From Spirochaetota bacterium (lineage in GTDB: Bacteria; Spirochaetota; Brachyspiria; Brachyspirales; JACRPF01), in contig JBBTBY010000060.1 of assembly GCA_038043445.1 (NCBI GenBank), positions 1 through 41,473 on the forward strand: DNA of 41,473 bases. Direction: 5' to 3'. A program made the position numbers and the translations under genes. Each line of letters opens with the position of its first letter. The stretch's first letter is position 1. The notes under the pieces are model-generated. The model made no database searches. It saw nothing but the letters and a program-made list of their open reading frames with translations, and had not been told where the DNA came from. Below are positions 1 to 9,503 of the stretch, piece after piece.

Positions 1-626
1 TCCGTGATTGGATACACGGCTTTATGACCACGCTTCTGCGGGACTATCCTGTCGACGGTATTATCTGGGATGAACCCAAAAGTGAGAATATCATTTCCAC
101 ACATCCGGCAACGATAGAAAAATTCGGCGCTCATCCCTCCCCGGAGCAGATGGAGGACAGCTTCATCGATTTCCTAAACGGGCTTACAGCGCATTGTCTG
201 TCGATACGCCCCGACCTCTGCATCACGCTGTTCAATCAAAGCACTTCATCTTCGCGGTTCACTGCCGCAAGCACGGCGATCAGCGGCATCCGTTATGCCG
301 GATATGACGGTAATCTTTCTCGGCAGAGTTTCTTTCACGAAGAGCCCTCCTGGAAAAAATACCGCATCGAATCCGTCTGGGAACGCACGCAGGCCGAATG
401 CGCTCTGTCATCGAAAGGAACGTTCGCGCTCATTGAGAATATGCTCATCCCGAAGGCCGCGGTACCGGAATACCGTGATAATCTTGATGCCTACCTCTCA
501 CGCTACCGGCCTGACCATCTCTCGCTCTATTATTACGCGCATAACAATGAAGACCCCGAGTCCGTGCATGCGGTCACGAAGGAAATGATGCGGAAATACC
601 TGAACAGCCAGACCGATACAGCATGA
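1..626 (+). CDS. C-terminal part of a TIM-barrel-like glycoside hydrolase/hypothetical protein (5' end outside window)
   Basis: The reading frame is open from base 3 with no start, so the gene begins upstream of the window; about 207 residues are visible, ending in TGA. The visible part contains a beta-strand/turn of the form DGIIWDEPK, which resembles the acidic end of a barrel strand in glycoside-hydrolase-like families, followed by alternating hydrophobic strands (LCITLFNQ, GIRYAGYDG, LSLYYYAHNNED) typical of a TIM barrel. The family cannot be named from this fragment. The following gene is convergent, 104 bp away. That it is a hydrolase is an inference from the barrel-like pattern and the carbohydrate-rich neighbourhood. 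Confidence 0.6.
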   Translation, partial: RDWIHGFMTTLLRDYPVDGIIWDEPKSENIISTHPATIEKFGAHPSPEQMEDSFIDFLNGLTAHCLSIRPDLCITLFNQSTSSSRFTAASTAISGIRYAGYDGNLSRQSFFHEEPSWKKYRIESVWERTQAECALSSKGTFALIENMLIPKAAVPEYRDNLDAYLSRYRPDHLSLYYYAHNNEDPESVHAVTKEMMRKYLNSQTDTA

Positions 627-654
627 TGCCTCGACAGGTTTTTTCGCATGCACC

Positions 655-704
655 CGCCGCAGTTCTTTGAAATAGCGGCGAAATGAACCGGAACATCGTT
701 CCGG
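655..704. terminator. paired hairpins between convergent genes, possible bidirectional terminator
   Basis: Two inverted repeats lie in the 104-bp gap between convergent genes: CGCCGC 655-660 with GCGGCG 675-680, and CCGGAAC 688-694 with GTTCCGG 698-704 (3-nt loop). Neither is followed by a strong T-run, so termination is only likely from position. Confidence 0.35.
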
Positions 705-730
705 CAGGATGGCGCCGATGCAGCGGGAGA

Positions 731-3583
731 TCATCGATTTTTCGAGAGCGCCCGTGCGTAGATCTCAACGGGGTGTACGACGCGCGCTGTCGTCACCGCC
801 TTCAACTGCTCGCGGCACATACCGCAGGGGCTTGCTATCGTCGCCGCACCGAGCGCCGTGAGACGTTCCGACAATTGTGCCGTCAGCGCTGTGTACGCAG
901 GTGCATTTTTTGCCTTCATACCGAAGGTGCCGCCGCTCCCGCAGCAGATATCGTCGATGACGGTGAGCGCAATGCCCGGCGTTGCCTCAAGCCGCTCGCG
1001 ATGACCCGTGCTGTGCGATGCGCGCTCATGACAGGGCGTGAAGTATACGATCGGGAGCTTTTTTAGCTGCATACGGTCAAGCGTACCCGCGATAACATCA
1101 TCAAGCGTGACGAGTTTGGCGGAGAATCGTTTCGCTTCATCGGCCATGCGGCCGTCCGCGTATGCCGGCCACAGTTCGCGTATCATCATGGCGCAGGAAG
1201 GGCAGGGGGTGATTATCTCAAATCCATTCCTGATGAATGGTGCGAACGAGCGTATCGTTCTTTTCATGTTCCTATGGACGATGCGGCTCATCCCCGCCGT
1301 GAACGCCGGCATGCCGCAGCACTCTTGCCTGGGTACGACGACGGCAGCGCCCGCTCGGGTAAGCAGGTCGATGTGAGCACCAACGACATCAGTATCGAAG
1401 GCATAGCCGTGGCAGCCGTGGAATATCGCTATCTTCCGTGCTGCGTTCGTGCTGCCGATGATGCGGCCGTATTTCCATGGGCGCTTCGATGTGAACGCGG
1501 GATATGAGCGCTCTTTGCTTACGCCGATGACGGCGAGCATCGATCGGAACAGCTTCGAGCGAAGGGCGCGGTTGGTGAGCGAGGGGAATATCGCGCCGAG
1601 GCGATTGACCGTTCCCGCGCGTGCGAAGAGCATGTCTTCCCGGTATCCGCCGCGCCGTGAAACGACGTCGTGCTTGAGCGTAAAGGCGTGTAATCCGGCG
1701 GGGATGGCCGCCGGGCATGAGGACTCGCATCGGCGGCAGAAGAGGCAGTCGGTATAGAGCGCGGATGCGAGTTCGCGCCTCTGGTAGAACCTCGTGCCGT
1801 GCGCTGCGGCTTCCGACATCGTTTCGCGTATGAGATCGAGACGCCCGCGCGGGAGCGAGAGCTCATTGCCGCTCACGAACGAGGGACAGAAGGTGCGGCA
1901 TTCACCGCAGCCGCTGCAGCGCTCCGCGTCCGCGCGTACCGCTGCGAGCAGAGCGGGCGAGAGACGCACCGGGAGCGTACGTGCGCGGTAGGACCCATCG
2001 AATCGCATATTTTCGTCTGACAACGGCGGTCTTTCTGCGGCGATGATGCCGGGATTGAACATGTTCTTCGGATCGAACAATGCTTTCACCTCGCGGAACA
2101 CGCCGTACAGCGCACCGAAGCGATGCGAGAGGTATGCAGTGCGCAATCTCCCGTCGCCATGTTCGCCCGTCGCGGTACCGCCGAGCTCTTCGACGAGGGC
2201 ATGCGTTTCACGGAGGAGCTTCTTCATGACCGCACGGTCCTCGGATGAGCGCGGGTCCATGAGCGGACGTACATGGAGATTGCCGTCTCCGGCGTGACCG
2301 AACACGGCGTACGAACCGGAAAGCCCCGCGGCATCGAGCAGCTGGCACAGACGCGATATGAATTCGGGCAGGAGTTCGGGCGCTACCGCTACGTCCTCGA
2401 TGAGGGGTACGGCCATGCGCCCATCCGTGCGGCGGTTCAAAAGCGGTGCTATCGCGTAGCGCAGCCGCCAAAGCGCATTGCATTCGGCGGCATTCACAGC
2501 GGTGCGAGCGCTCGCGGCGAGGCGCGTTCGCTCAACGGCGATATATCGCGCGGTGCGTATCTTGTCGTCGCGTTCTACGGCGCTCTCTTCCTCGAATTCG
2601 ACGAGGAGCGCAGCTTGTGCATCGGCGGGGATACGGATCGTCGACGGAGCGTGACGTGTGACCATGGCAAGGAATGAAGCGTCCATGAATTCGAGCGCGG
2701 ACGGTTCGAGCGCGCGCAATTTCCCCGCAAGCGTAAGGGACTTCTCACGCGAGGTTGAAAAGCAGAGCATGGTGGCGCGGTATCGGGGGAGGGGAGAGAG
2801 CCGGAACGATATCTGCGTGACGGCGGCGAGCGTTCCCTCGCTCCCGACGATGAGCGGTGCGACATCGAATTTTCCGTCCGTGATGATGCGGTCGAGTGCA
2901 TAGCCGGAACTGTTCTTCCCGATGGGTACGGAGAAGCGTTCGATGCGCTCGCTTTCGCGGGTGATGATGCGCGGGAGCGATCGATGTATCTCGCCCCAGA
3001 GCGACGGATTGGCTGCGCCCGCGGCAAGCTCGGGGCTGTCGATGTCAAGCGATGCCGTGGTGACGGGGCTTCCGTCGGAGAGCACGAGCGAGAGCGTTCT
3101 CGTATGCGACCGCGTATCGCCGTATTTCACGCTCCGTGCACCGCTCGCATTATTGCCGATCATGCCGCCGGCCGTTGCATATGCGCTCGATGACGGTGCG
3201 CAGGGCACGCGCATGCCGTATCCTGCAAGATGCGCGTTGAGCCTGTCGAACGGAATGCCGGGCTCGGTGACGACGTATCCGCCTGCGGGATCGACCGCGA
3301 TGACCTTGTTCATATATTTCGTCGTATCGATGATGATGCCGCTGCCGACAGCCTGTCCTGCGGTGGAACTTCCCGCTCCGCGCATGGTTATCGGTATCCT
3401 GTGCTCCCGTGCAAAGAGCACGGTGCTCACGATATCGAACGTATTCCTCGGGACAACAACGGCCTCGGGGCGTACGCGGTACAGGCTCGCATCGGTGGCA
3501 TACACGTCGCGCACGGCGTCGGACAAGAGCACGTCGCCGCCTATCGCCCCCGCGAGCTCGGCAAATCGTTTTTTCGGGAGCAC
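731..3583 (-). CDS. Fused FAD-binding / 4Fe-4S / CCG-domain oxidoreductase (GlcD-GlcF or D-lactate dehydrogenase type)
   Basis: 950 residues. An N-terminal PCMH-type FAD-binding domain (about 38-260; glycine-rich RGAGSSTAG at 69-76 and GGMIGNNASGARS near 139-151) is followed by the FAD-oxidase C-terminal domain with GHAGDGNLH (429-437) and GEHGDGR (473-479). Then comes a ferredoxin-like part with two cysteine groups, CSGCGECRTFC (556-566) and CLFCRRCESSC (613-623). Two CCG-type heterodisulfide-reductase-like domains follow (CCGMP at 755-759, CCGSG at 880-884). This is the architecture of single-chain FAD/Fe-S 2-hydroxyacid dehydrogenases, equivalent to a GlcD-GlcF fusion; the likely role is oxidation of D-lactate, glycolate or a related 2-hydroxyacid, feeding electrons to carriers. 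The substrate cannot be read from sequence. It starts with GTG at 3583, four bases after the stop of the upstream CoA-binding gene, so the pair is almost certainly cotranscribed. Confidence 0.92.
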   Translation of the reverse strand: MLPKKRFAELAGAIGGDVLLSDAVRDVYATDASLYRVRPEAVVVPRNTFDIVSTVLFAREHRIPITMRGAGSSTAGQAVGSGIIIDTTKYMNKVIAVDPAGGYVVTEPGIPFDRLNAHLAGYGMRVPCAPSSSAYATAGGMIGNNASGARSVKYGDTRSHTRTLSLVLSDGSPVTTASLDIDSPELAAGAANPSLWGEIHRSLPRIITRESERIERFSVPIGKNSSGYALDRIITDGKFDVAPLIVGSEGTLAAVTQISFRLSPLPRYRATMLCFSTSREKSLTLAGKLRALEPSALEFMDASFLAMVTRHAPSTIRIPADAQAALLVEFEEESAVERDDKIRTARYIAVERTRLAASARTAVNAAECNALWRLRYAIAPLLNRRTDGRMAVPLIEDVAVAPELLPEFISRLCQLLDAAGLSGSYAVFGHAGDGNLHVRPLMDPRSSEDRAVMKKLLRETHALVEELGGTATGEHGDGRLRTAYLSHRFGALYGVFREVKALFDPKNMFNPGIIAAERPPLSDENMRFDGSYRARTLPVRLSPALLAAVRADAERCSGCGECRTFCPSFVSGNELSLPRGRLDLIRETMSEAAAHGTRFYQRRELASALYTDCLFCRRCESSCPAAIPAGLHAFTLKHDVVSRRGGYREDMLFARAGTVNRLGAIFPSLTNRALRSKLFRSMLAVIGVSKERSYPAFTSKRPWKYGRIIGSTNAARKIAIFHGCHGYAFDTDVVGAHIDLLTRAGAAVVVPRQECCGMPAFTAGMSRIVHRNMKRTIRSFAPFIRNGFEIITPCPSCAMMIRELWPAYADGRMADEAKRFSAKLVTLDDVIAGTLDRMQLKKLPIVYFTPCHERASHSTGHRERLEATPGIALTVIDDICCGSGGTFGMKAKNAPAYTALTAQLSERLTALGAATIASPCGMCREQLKAVTTARVVHPVEIYARALSKNR

Positions 3584-3587
3584 GGCC

Positions 3588-4028
3588 TCAGAATCGCCGG
3601 AAAAGTTTCGCTATGACCGCGTGAATGGAATGCGGGAACGCATGCTCCTTCACGTACATGAAGAGGCATCGCCCGCTGACGAACGAAAGCTCATTGGTCT
3701 TGCAGTACGCCTCGGCCTCATCGCTCTCCGCACCCTGCTGAAGCCAGATATGCTTTATGCCTTTTTTCGCCGCTTCGGTGACGACGGCTAGCGTCTCCGC
3801 CGGCGGAACGACGACGACCGTTGCGGTGACCGCTTTCGGCAGTGCGGCTATGGATGGATAGCATTTATCGCCTTCTACCGTCCCTGCATTGGGGTTCACC
3901 GGATAGACGGTATATCCGTCGTTCTTAAGCTCCCGGTATATCGTATTGCTGAATTTCTTTCCGGAGCGTGAAACGCCGATGACGGCTATGTGCTTCTGGG
4001 CTATGAATTGCTTTATGGACTCTTTCAT
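3588..4028 (-). CDS. CoA-binding domain protein (YccU-like)
   Basis: 146 residues from ATG 4028. The start is chosen because AAGGAGAG (4036-4043, reverse strand) sits 7 nt upstream, and because a TTGACA box lies inside the longer open frame that reaches 4100. The protein is a single Rossmann-like CoA-binding domain: IAVIGVSRSGKKFSN near the N-terminus is the nucleotide loop, followed by YPVNPNAG and GIKHIWLQQGAESDEA, hallmarks of the YccU/CoA_binding_2 family. Family members bind CoA but their cellular role is poorly defined. It is the first gene of a two-gene unit with the FAD/Fe-S oxidase, with a 4-nt gap, which suggests a link to 2-hydroxyacid or acyl metabolism (inference). Confidence 0.88.
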   Translation of the reverse strand: MKESIKQFIAQKHIAVIGVSRSGKKFSNTIYRELKNDGYTVYPVNPNAGTVEGDKCYPSIAALPKAVTATVVVVPPAETLAVVTEAAKKGIKHIWLQQGAESDEAEAYCKTNELSFVSGRCLFMYVKEHAFPHSIHAVIAKLFRRF

Positions 4029-4051
4029 GAACGTGCTCTCCTTGTCGGATA

Positions 4052-4079
4052 ATACTATCAATTCCCGTTCTTTTGTCAA
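4052..4079 (-). promoter_or_regulatory. Promoter of the CoA-binding/FAD-oxidase operon
   Basis: Reading the minus strand, TTGACA (4079-4074) and TAGTAT (4057-4052) are separated by 16 bp; an overlapping TATTAT is spaced 19 bp. It implies a leader of only about 17 nt before ATG 4028. It matches the 16-bp spacing of other promoters in this window. Confidence 0.55.
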
Positions 4080-4167
4080 ATTAAGGAAAGGAGTTTTCAT
4101 TCGTTACCATTGCCGTCTGCCCACGGCGGGCACATACATTTCAGTATAACACACTCACCCATCCCCC

Positions 4168-4222
4168 GCCGCGAAATACGCGGCACCCCCTGTCTCTCAG
4201 GGAAGTGAGAGAGGGAAGGGGG
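4168..4222. terminator. GC-rich stacked hairpins downstream of the glycoside hydrolase gene
   Basis: GCCGCG/CGCGGC (4168-4173 with 4179-4184) and a larger stem with TCTCTCA 4193-4199 pairing TGAGAGA 4206-4212 and flanking C5/G5 runs (4186-4190, 4218-4222). They lie just after the end of the minus-strand hydrolase gene and before the next promoter. There is no T-run; this could be a terminator or a dispersed GC-rich palindrome. Confidence 0.35.
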
Positions 4223-4249
4223 AAGAGAAGATTACATGCAGTATTTTTT

Positions 4250-7200
4250 CTACTCGCTTAATTTTCCGAACAGCGACGGGTCTTTTTTCTCTCCTATCCC
4301 GCCGCCCCATTCGAGCCAGCCCAAGCGGCCGTTCCCGTCATTATCGTTGACCAATACCGAAAAACGCAGGGGCTTGCCGGTCTCAAAGACGAAGGGATAG
4401 AATTCCGTCCAGTCGATATGCACTTTATAGAGCGTGCGTCCATCCTGTCTGTCCACATCGGCGCGGGCGTGTTGCGCGGGATGTCCCGCCGCCGTCCAGT
4501 TCTGCGGAATATTCCCGCCGATGAATGAGGCAAGATGCTTCCATACGACAGGTCCGTCGGGAGTAAGCGCTACCGATATCTCGGTCTGGCTCCCGTCGGC
4601 ACCTGAGGCGTCCGCATCGAGGGCGAACTGCAGCGAGTCGCCGTTATACGCCTGCCCGGGCTTCTCGTTCTGCACATGGACGGTATCGCGCACCTCGACG
4701 AGAAGATCGAGCCCTGCAGTACCGCAATGAACGGCGAAACGCGCCTTAAATCCGTCCGGCCGCGCGGCACCGCGAATACCTTTGAACTGCCAGCCCTCCG
4801 TATTCCACTGCGTATCAGCGTTCGGCGAAACGATCGGCGACGGAGAAAGCGTTCCCCTGACCGCATTCGCATCGCTCGATGCTTTTTTCCGTTCGAGCGG
4901 ATAGAGAAGCGCCGTTGCCGGTACCGAAAGCGATCGAAGCTGAGACTCATCGCATTGTTCAATGAGATACGTCGAGCGTGTGTCGAGCACGCGGTCATTC
5001 CAGGGTTTTCCTTCCCAGCTGACGGCAGTTGATGATGCGGAGATCGTACGCGACAGCCGTGCATCGATCGTCTCCGGCGCTTTCCCTTCATTCCACACGA
5101 CGAGAAGAGGGCCGGCATCTGCTGACAAAAGCACCGCTTTCTGCGTGCCGAGATCGAATTCCTTCGCATACCGCACGCGGCCGCCGATGCGGTCAAGGAA
5201 ATTCCTCATCACGACGGCGGCGATACGCGGCTCCTGATCGGGCCTCTTGCGGAACAATCCGGAGCAGTGCGTAAAAATTCCGTTCGCACGGGCATACTGA
5301 AGCGATTCCATCTCATCAAGGTTCTGCATCTCAAAGATCACGATGCGCTCAACATTGTACTTAAGCTGCAGAAGAAGATCCGTCAGCATGCGGCGCCCAA
5401 GCTCTCGTTCATCGGGGATATTATCCGAGGCAGAGCTTCCGATCAGTATCGCATGCCACTCCGAAGAGCTCCATGGTTTCGGCGTGTGCCCCTGCTGTTT
5501 TTCGAGATCCCAATAAAGCCGCGTCTCCGGAAAGCTCCCGTGCATGGTAAGTGTATCGTAATAAGGGAATCCGCCTGCCTTGAGATATTCCTTATAGAAC
5601 GGGATATAGCCCCGACCTGCCTGTCCGCCGAGCCACACGTTCGCGTTCGGCATAACACCCTTGATCGTATCGTATCCGCTTTTCATGAGCGAAGCGAAAT
5701 TCTCCGTCGTGTCGCGCCAGTACACGCTCCCGGTCGGCAGATGCGGTTCATTCCAAAGCTGCCAGTCGCTCACGCGCTCCTTATACCGGGTCACGAGGTC
5801 GCGGAGGAATACCGTCCATGAAAATAATTCCCTGGGCATCCACGCCGAATAGCGCGGCACGCAGATATCGATGTCCGTGCGCTCCGGGTACGGCGATGCC
5901 CATCGCGGCGTTCCGTACACGGTCACGACATTGCTCTGAAAACCATAGCGGTCGGCAAGCACCATCGCGCGGTCCATGTAGCCCCATTGGTAGACACCCT
6001 TCTCAGGGTTCACGATATTCTCTTTGCGCCAATTATATCCCCAATGCGCCCACAGCCGCATGAAACCCATGCCGGTCATGCGCGCCATCCCCATACATTC
6101 GTCATCATCGAATTCAAGATTGAAGCCGAACTGCGGACGGTTTACATACGCGCGTTTTTTTACCACCGCAACGCCGAAGCGGTCCCGTCCGAAGCGCTTG
6201 ACGGAATCCTTGCCGCGCATCGTGAAGCTCCGCACCATCGGCCGTGTCTGTCCCGCCTCGGTATACGTGAATTCCATCTCATAAAAACCCGGCTGCGGTG
6301 CATGCCATACCCAGCCGTTCGCAATAAGTACATCGCGGCCGATGTTCACCTGTGCCGCAGTGTCCCCAGCCGATGTAAAAACCGTTCCCTGCACTGAGGT
6401 CAGTCCTGCCGGCGGATCTTCGCAGATGAAACGCACCGGCGCATCCTCGAACCAGGCGAAACGCGCTGCCGGGGCAAGGCGGAAATCGTGCCGCGACATG
6501 CCCGCCGCCGCTGTTACATCGTCGATGTACAGCGCACCCTTCGGATCTTTCTGCCCGCGCGTGCCGAAATTGATACGGAAATTGTCGGCATCCTTCGGCA
6601 TTTCGGCGCGCGGCACTTCGAGCGATATGGTCTGCCACGAGCCCTTGCTCACATCGGCAGGGAGATCGCTCCGCGATATGAAGGTGTTCCCTTTATTCCA
6701 GGTGATGAACATCCAGGGGAGCGCATTCATCTCCGCGGACATCTTTATTGCGGCGGACACATGAACGAATTTATATTCGCCGGGAAGCGATACCGCGGCG
6801 GAGGCATATCCGATATAGCCGATCTCCGAGGCATTGATGAAAAGCGACCGCGTACCGGAAGCAGCATCATCCGTTGTCACCCCGAGCTCTTTCGAATCGT
6901 TCTTCGCATTCCACCGCGTGAGCGACCATTGCGACGGCTGCGGATACGGCTTTCCATTCTCGACCGCTTCAAATCCGGAATTCGGCACCAGCGATGCAGC
7001 GGATGCTTTTTGAGCCGCTTCATAACGGACGGAGATATCATCATACATCACGGCGCCGCTGCCGTCGCTGTCCCCCTGCGCTGCAAGACAGAGCATGAAC
7101 GTGTCTGCATCCGCCGCGATCTCCGTACGGTCGATGAGGATACGTACCTCTTTCCATTGCCCGCGCGGGAATGCATCGAGTTCGGCGTTCTTCCTGCCGA

Positions 7201-7570
7201 GATATTTCTGTCCCGCATTCCATGCAATGAACGCCCAGGGCGTATGTTTGACAATATCGTCACTGAGCTTCAGCTGAAAGGTTACCGCCAGGGTTTTCCA
7301 ATTCAGAGGGAGCGCCATCCCGGGCGAAGCAAAGCCGATACCGCCGGCGGCATTCGGCCGTATGGATGCGGCGTATTTCCCCGATGCGCCGGCCTCAAGT
7401 GCGCACACCGCGGATGCGCCAGGCGTCCATTTATGTATCTTCCATGCCGCAGGAACGGTACGGCCGTCCTCCGTCACTGCTGATTCGAATCCCGCGTTCT
7501 CTACCTTCAATTCACCGGGGAAGATGATGTATGATATGAAGAGCAGTATCAGGGCGGATCGGATGAACAT
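4250..7570 (-). CDS. Secreted multimodular clan-A glycoside hydrolase with two N-terminal CBMs and a C-terminal CBM9-like domain
   Basis: 1106 residues with an N-terminal signal peptide (hydrophobic run, residues 5-17). Two repeated carbohydrate-binding-like modules follow (about 22-185 and 195-356); each opens with NAGFE/NSGFE and ends with a MYDDI/YIDDV strand, the pattern of CBM_4_9 jelly rolls. A linker beta domain (360-455) leads to a TIM barrel (about 460-830). In the barrel DWQLWNEPH gives the NEP acid/base Glu608, and SSSEWHA gives Glu704 as the likely nucleophile, both typical of clan GH-A (GH5/GH39-like). The C-terminus (about 930-1106) has the DSLQFALDAD strand typical of CBM9-like domains. 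A retaining beta-glycosidase on plant or algal polysaccharide is likely; the substrate is unknown. RBS CGGAGG is 5 nt upstream of ATG 7570. It is monocistronic with its own promoter. Confidence 0.85.
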   Translation of the reverse strand: MFIRSALILLFISYIIFPGELKVENAGFESAVTEDGRTVPAAWKIHKWTPGASAVCALEAGASGKYAASIRPNAAGGIGFASPGMALPLNWKTLAVTFQLKLSDDIVKHTPWAFIAWNAGQKYLGRKNAELDAFPRGQWKEVRILIDRTEIAADADTFMLCLAAQGDSDGSGAVMYDDISVRYEAAQKASAASLVPNSGFEAVENGKPYPQPSQWSLTRWNAKNDSKELGVTTDDAASGTRSLFINASEIGYIGYASAAVSLPGEYKFVHVSAAIKMSAEMNALPWMFITWNKGNTFISRSDLPADVSKGSWQTISLEVPRAEMPKDADNFRINFGTRGQKDPKGALYIDDVTAAAGMSRHDFRLAPAARFAWFEDAPVRFICEDPPAGLTSVQGTVFTSAGDTAAQVNIGRDVLIANGWVWHAPQPGFYEMEFTYTEAGQTRPMVRSFTMRGKDSVKRFGRDRFGVAVVKKRAYVNRPQFGFNLEFDDDECMGMARMTGMGFMRLWAHWGYNWRKENIVNPEKGVYQWGYMDRAMVLADRYGFQSNVVTVYGTPRWASPYPERTDIDICVPRYSAWMPRELFSWTVFLRDLVTRYKERVSDWQLWNEPHLPTGSVYWRDTTENFASLMKSGYDTIKGVMPNANVWLGGQAGRGYIPFYKEYLKAGGFPYYDTLTMHGSFPETRLYWDLEKQQGHTPKPWSSSEWHAILIGSSASDNIPDERELGRRMLTDLLLQLKYNVERIVIFEMQNLDEMESLQYARANGIFTHCSGLFRKRPDQEPRIAAVVMRNFLDRIGGRVRYAKEFDLGTQKAVLLSADAGPLLVVWNEGKAPETIDARLSRTISASSTAVSWEGKPWNDRVLDTRSTYLIEQCDESQLRSLSVPATALLYPLERKKASSDANAVRGTLSPSPIVSPNADTQWNTEGWQFKGIRGAARPDGFKARFAVHCGTAGLDLLVEVRDTVHVQNEKPGQAYNGDSLQFALDADASGADGSQTEISVALTPDGPVVWKHLASFIGGNIPQNWTAAGHPAQHARADVDRQDGRTLYKVHIDWTEFYPFVFETGKPLRFSVLVNDNDGNGRLGWLEWGGGIGEKKDPSLFGKLSE

Positions 7571-7596
7571 ACGGCCTCCGATGATAGTTGGATATC

Positions 7597-7624
7597 AGTA
7601 TAGTGCCGACATATCATCAGTCAA
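7597..7624 (-). promoter_or_regulatory. Promoter of the glycoside hydrolase gene
   Basis: Minus strand TTGACT (7624-7619), 16-bp spacer, TATACT (7602-7597), then GAT. It is identical in boxes and spacing to the promoter at 13172-13199. It lies in the 151-bp divergent gap between this gene and the P83/100 gene. Confidence 0.7.
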
Positions 7625-7721
7625 GCGCAGGGACGGTTATTTTCATATACTTTTCGGTCTCAATTCCGGCATAGCATCGTGCCGATAATAGAAGGAACAT
7701 CCCCCCGCGCGAGGTCTTTCA

Positions 7722-9452
7722 ATGGAATACCGGTCAACGCTCTTTATTGTCGTGCTCGCGGCCTTGGTCGCCGGCGATACGCACCCCCTCGAGGTCGATA
7801 TCGACGAGTTCAAGAACATCAAGAAGGTAGAATTCGTGAATTACAAAGGGCCGAACAAGCGGGAAGACCCGCTCAATGAGATATTCGGCATCGGACGCAC
7901 GCTCGCAGAGGGCTCGAAGACGCGCTACCAGGAGCCGTTCCGCTATCTGATGAAATATTCCGTTACCCGCGCGGTGTCGAAGGATGAGCCGGAAAAACTG
8001 TCAGCCGATATCATATCGATAGACAAGGATGCGCAGGTCGATCATATCGATAATGTCAGGCGCATTACCGCCGGCTATCTAACCGAGATGTACGGATATA
8101 CCCATAAGCAGGCCTGGGCGCTCGCTGTGTTCATATCGTATTACAATGCCGTGCATCGCGGTGATATGGATTATTTCTCATCCGTGTACAAGAAAGGCGT
8201 CATGAAGAACATTGACGCAAGGAATGCGGGGATATCGACGAAATATTCCGACTGGCCGGGTGCGACGAAAATGCTCGTGCCGCTTACGGAAGCGGCGAAA
8301 CGCGGCGGTATAGACGCCATTGACCCGTTCGCGCTCACCGATGAAAAGACGAAGAAGGAGATACGCAAGGACGACCGGATAACGGAGCGAAAGGACATTG
8401 TCGATCTGAAGGATAAGGCAATTGCGAAGGATAAGGCGCAGCTCGATGCGAAGAAAGGCGATATAGAAAAGAAGAAAGGGGACATAGAGAAGGACAAGAA
8501 GGTTATTGATGATAAGAAAGCCGCCATCGATCGCGAGAAAGAGGACGCGGCGAAGAAGGAAGAAGCCCTCAGGAAGGAGAAGGAAGCGGCAGCACGGATA
8601 ACTGATACGGATAAACGCAAAGAGAAAGAGGATGAGATTGCCAGGAAGGAAAAAGAAGCCGCGGCGGAGAAGGAGAAGATCAGGAAAGACGAGAAAGAGC
8701 TTGGGGAGAAGGAAAAGGCCGTTGAGAAGAAGACCGAAGCGCTCAAGAAGGATGAGAAGGATGCCGCCGTAAAGGAAGATGCGCTCAAGAAGAAAGAGGA
8801 CGCCGTAAAAGAGGAGAAAAAGGAGATAGCGAAGGACGATACGTCCCCGGAAGGGCTTAAGAAGAAAGAAGCGGACCTTGCGAAGAAAGAGACGGAGCTC
8901 GATAAGCGAGAGGATTCGCTTCGCTCGAAAACGACGGATAAGAATATCTATGCGGACAAGCTCTATTATCTCAAGATACGCGAATATCTTGAGGGCGGGC
9001 ATTATAATAACGAGATGTTCCTGATAGACGCCGCCGAGCGGAAGGTGGTGCTCAAGTCTCCGGTGGCGACTATCTGCGGGAGCCGCTACGATGTGTTCTC
9101 CGACGGCATTGTCGTGATAACCCATGCGGGGAGCCATGCTTTCGCACATCACCTTACGCTCATCGACCGCGAGAAGCTGACCGTCAAGATAACCGGTACC
9201 GAGAACGTGTTCTGGCGGAGCTTTGTGGAGATACGGGAGGGTTATATATACGCGATCATCATAAAGGACGGGAAGTACTATCTCGGAAAATTCGATGGAA
9301 CACTCGCGCTTGCAGCGAGTTCCAGGGAGAATATCAGCGAAAACACGTTCCTGAGCTTTTTTGGGGACTACCTCTATATCAATAAAATGGACAGAACGGT
9401 CATTGTCCTCAACAAGAACGACCTTTCCCTCATCGATACGATAAAACCGTGA
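7722..9452 (+). CDS. P83/100-family spirochaetal coiled-coil protein
   Basis: 576 residues. A hydrophobic N-terminus (5-18) suggests export to the periplasm. Residues 21-205 form a conserved domain with EFVNYKGP, GIGRTLAE, KYSVTRAV, ISIDKDAQVDHIDNVRRI and YYNAVHRGDM, which I recognise from the Borrelia/Treponema P83/100 antigen family. Residues 205-408 are an uninterrupted K/E/D/A-rich coiled coil, consistent with a long rod. Residues 409-576 form a beta-rich C-terminal domain with blade-like repeats (MFLIDAAERKVV, LTLIDREKLTV, VIVLNKNDLSLID). The family is restricted, as far as known, to spirochaetes and its biochemical role is unclear; cell-envelope architecture is a guess. RBS GAGG is 7 nt before ATG 7722. 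The long open frame on the opposite strand is a by-product of the biased coiled-coil codons. Confidence 0.88.
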   Translation: MEYRSTLFIVVLAALVAGDTHPLEVDIDEFKNIKKVEFVNYKGPNKREDPLNEIFGIGRTLAEGSKTRYQEPFRYLMKYSVTRAVSKDEPEKLSADIISIDKDAQVDHIDNVRRITAGYLTEMYGYTHKQAWALAVFISYYNAVHRGDMDYFSSVYKKGVMKNIDARNAGISTKYSDWPGATKMLVPLTEAAKRGGIDAIDPFALTDEKTKKEIRKDDRITERKDIVDLKDKAIAKDKAQLDAKKGDIEKKKGDIEKDKKVIDDKKAAIDREKEDAAKKEEALRKEKEAAARITDTDKRKEKEDEIARKEKEAAAEKEKIRKDEKELGEKEKAVEKKTEALKKDEKDAAVKEDALKKKEDAVKEEKKEIAKDDTSPEGLKKKEADLAKKETELDKREDSLRSKTTDKNIYADKLYYLKIREYLEGGHYNNEMFLIDAAERKVVLKSPVATICGSRYDVFSDGIVVITHAGSHAFAHHLTLIDREKLTVKITGTENVFWRSFVEIREGYIYAIIIKDGKYYLGKFDGTLALAASSRENISENTFLSFFGDYLYINKMDRTVIVLNKNDLSLIDTIKP

Positions 9453-9468
9453 CCGAAAACCCCGGCAG

Positions 9469-9497
9469 TTGCATTTTTTGCGATTATAACGCATAAT
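9469..9497 (+). promoter_or_regulatory. Probable promoter of the RRM protein gene
   Basis: TTGCAT (9469-9474), 17-bp spacer, CATAAT (9492-9497). It predicts a start near 9504 and a leader of roughly 137 nt. Confidence 0.45.
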
Positions 9498-9503
9498 AAC
9501 AGC

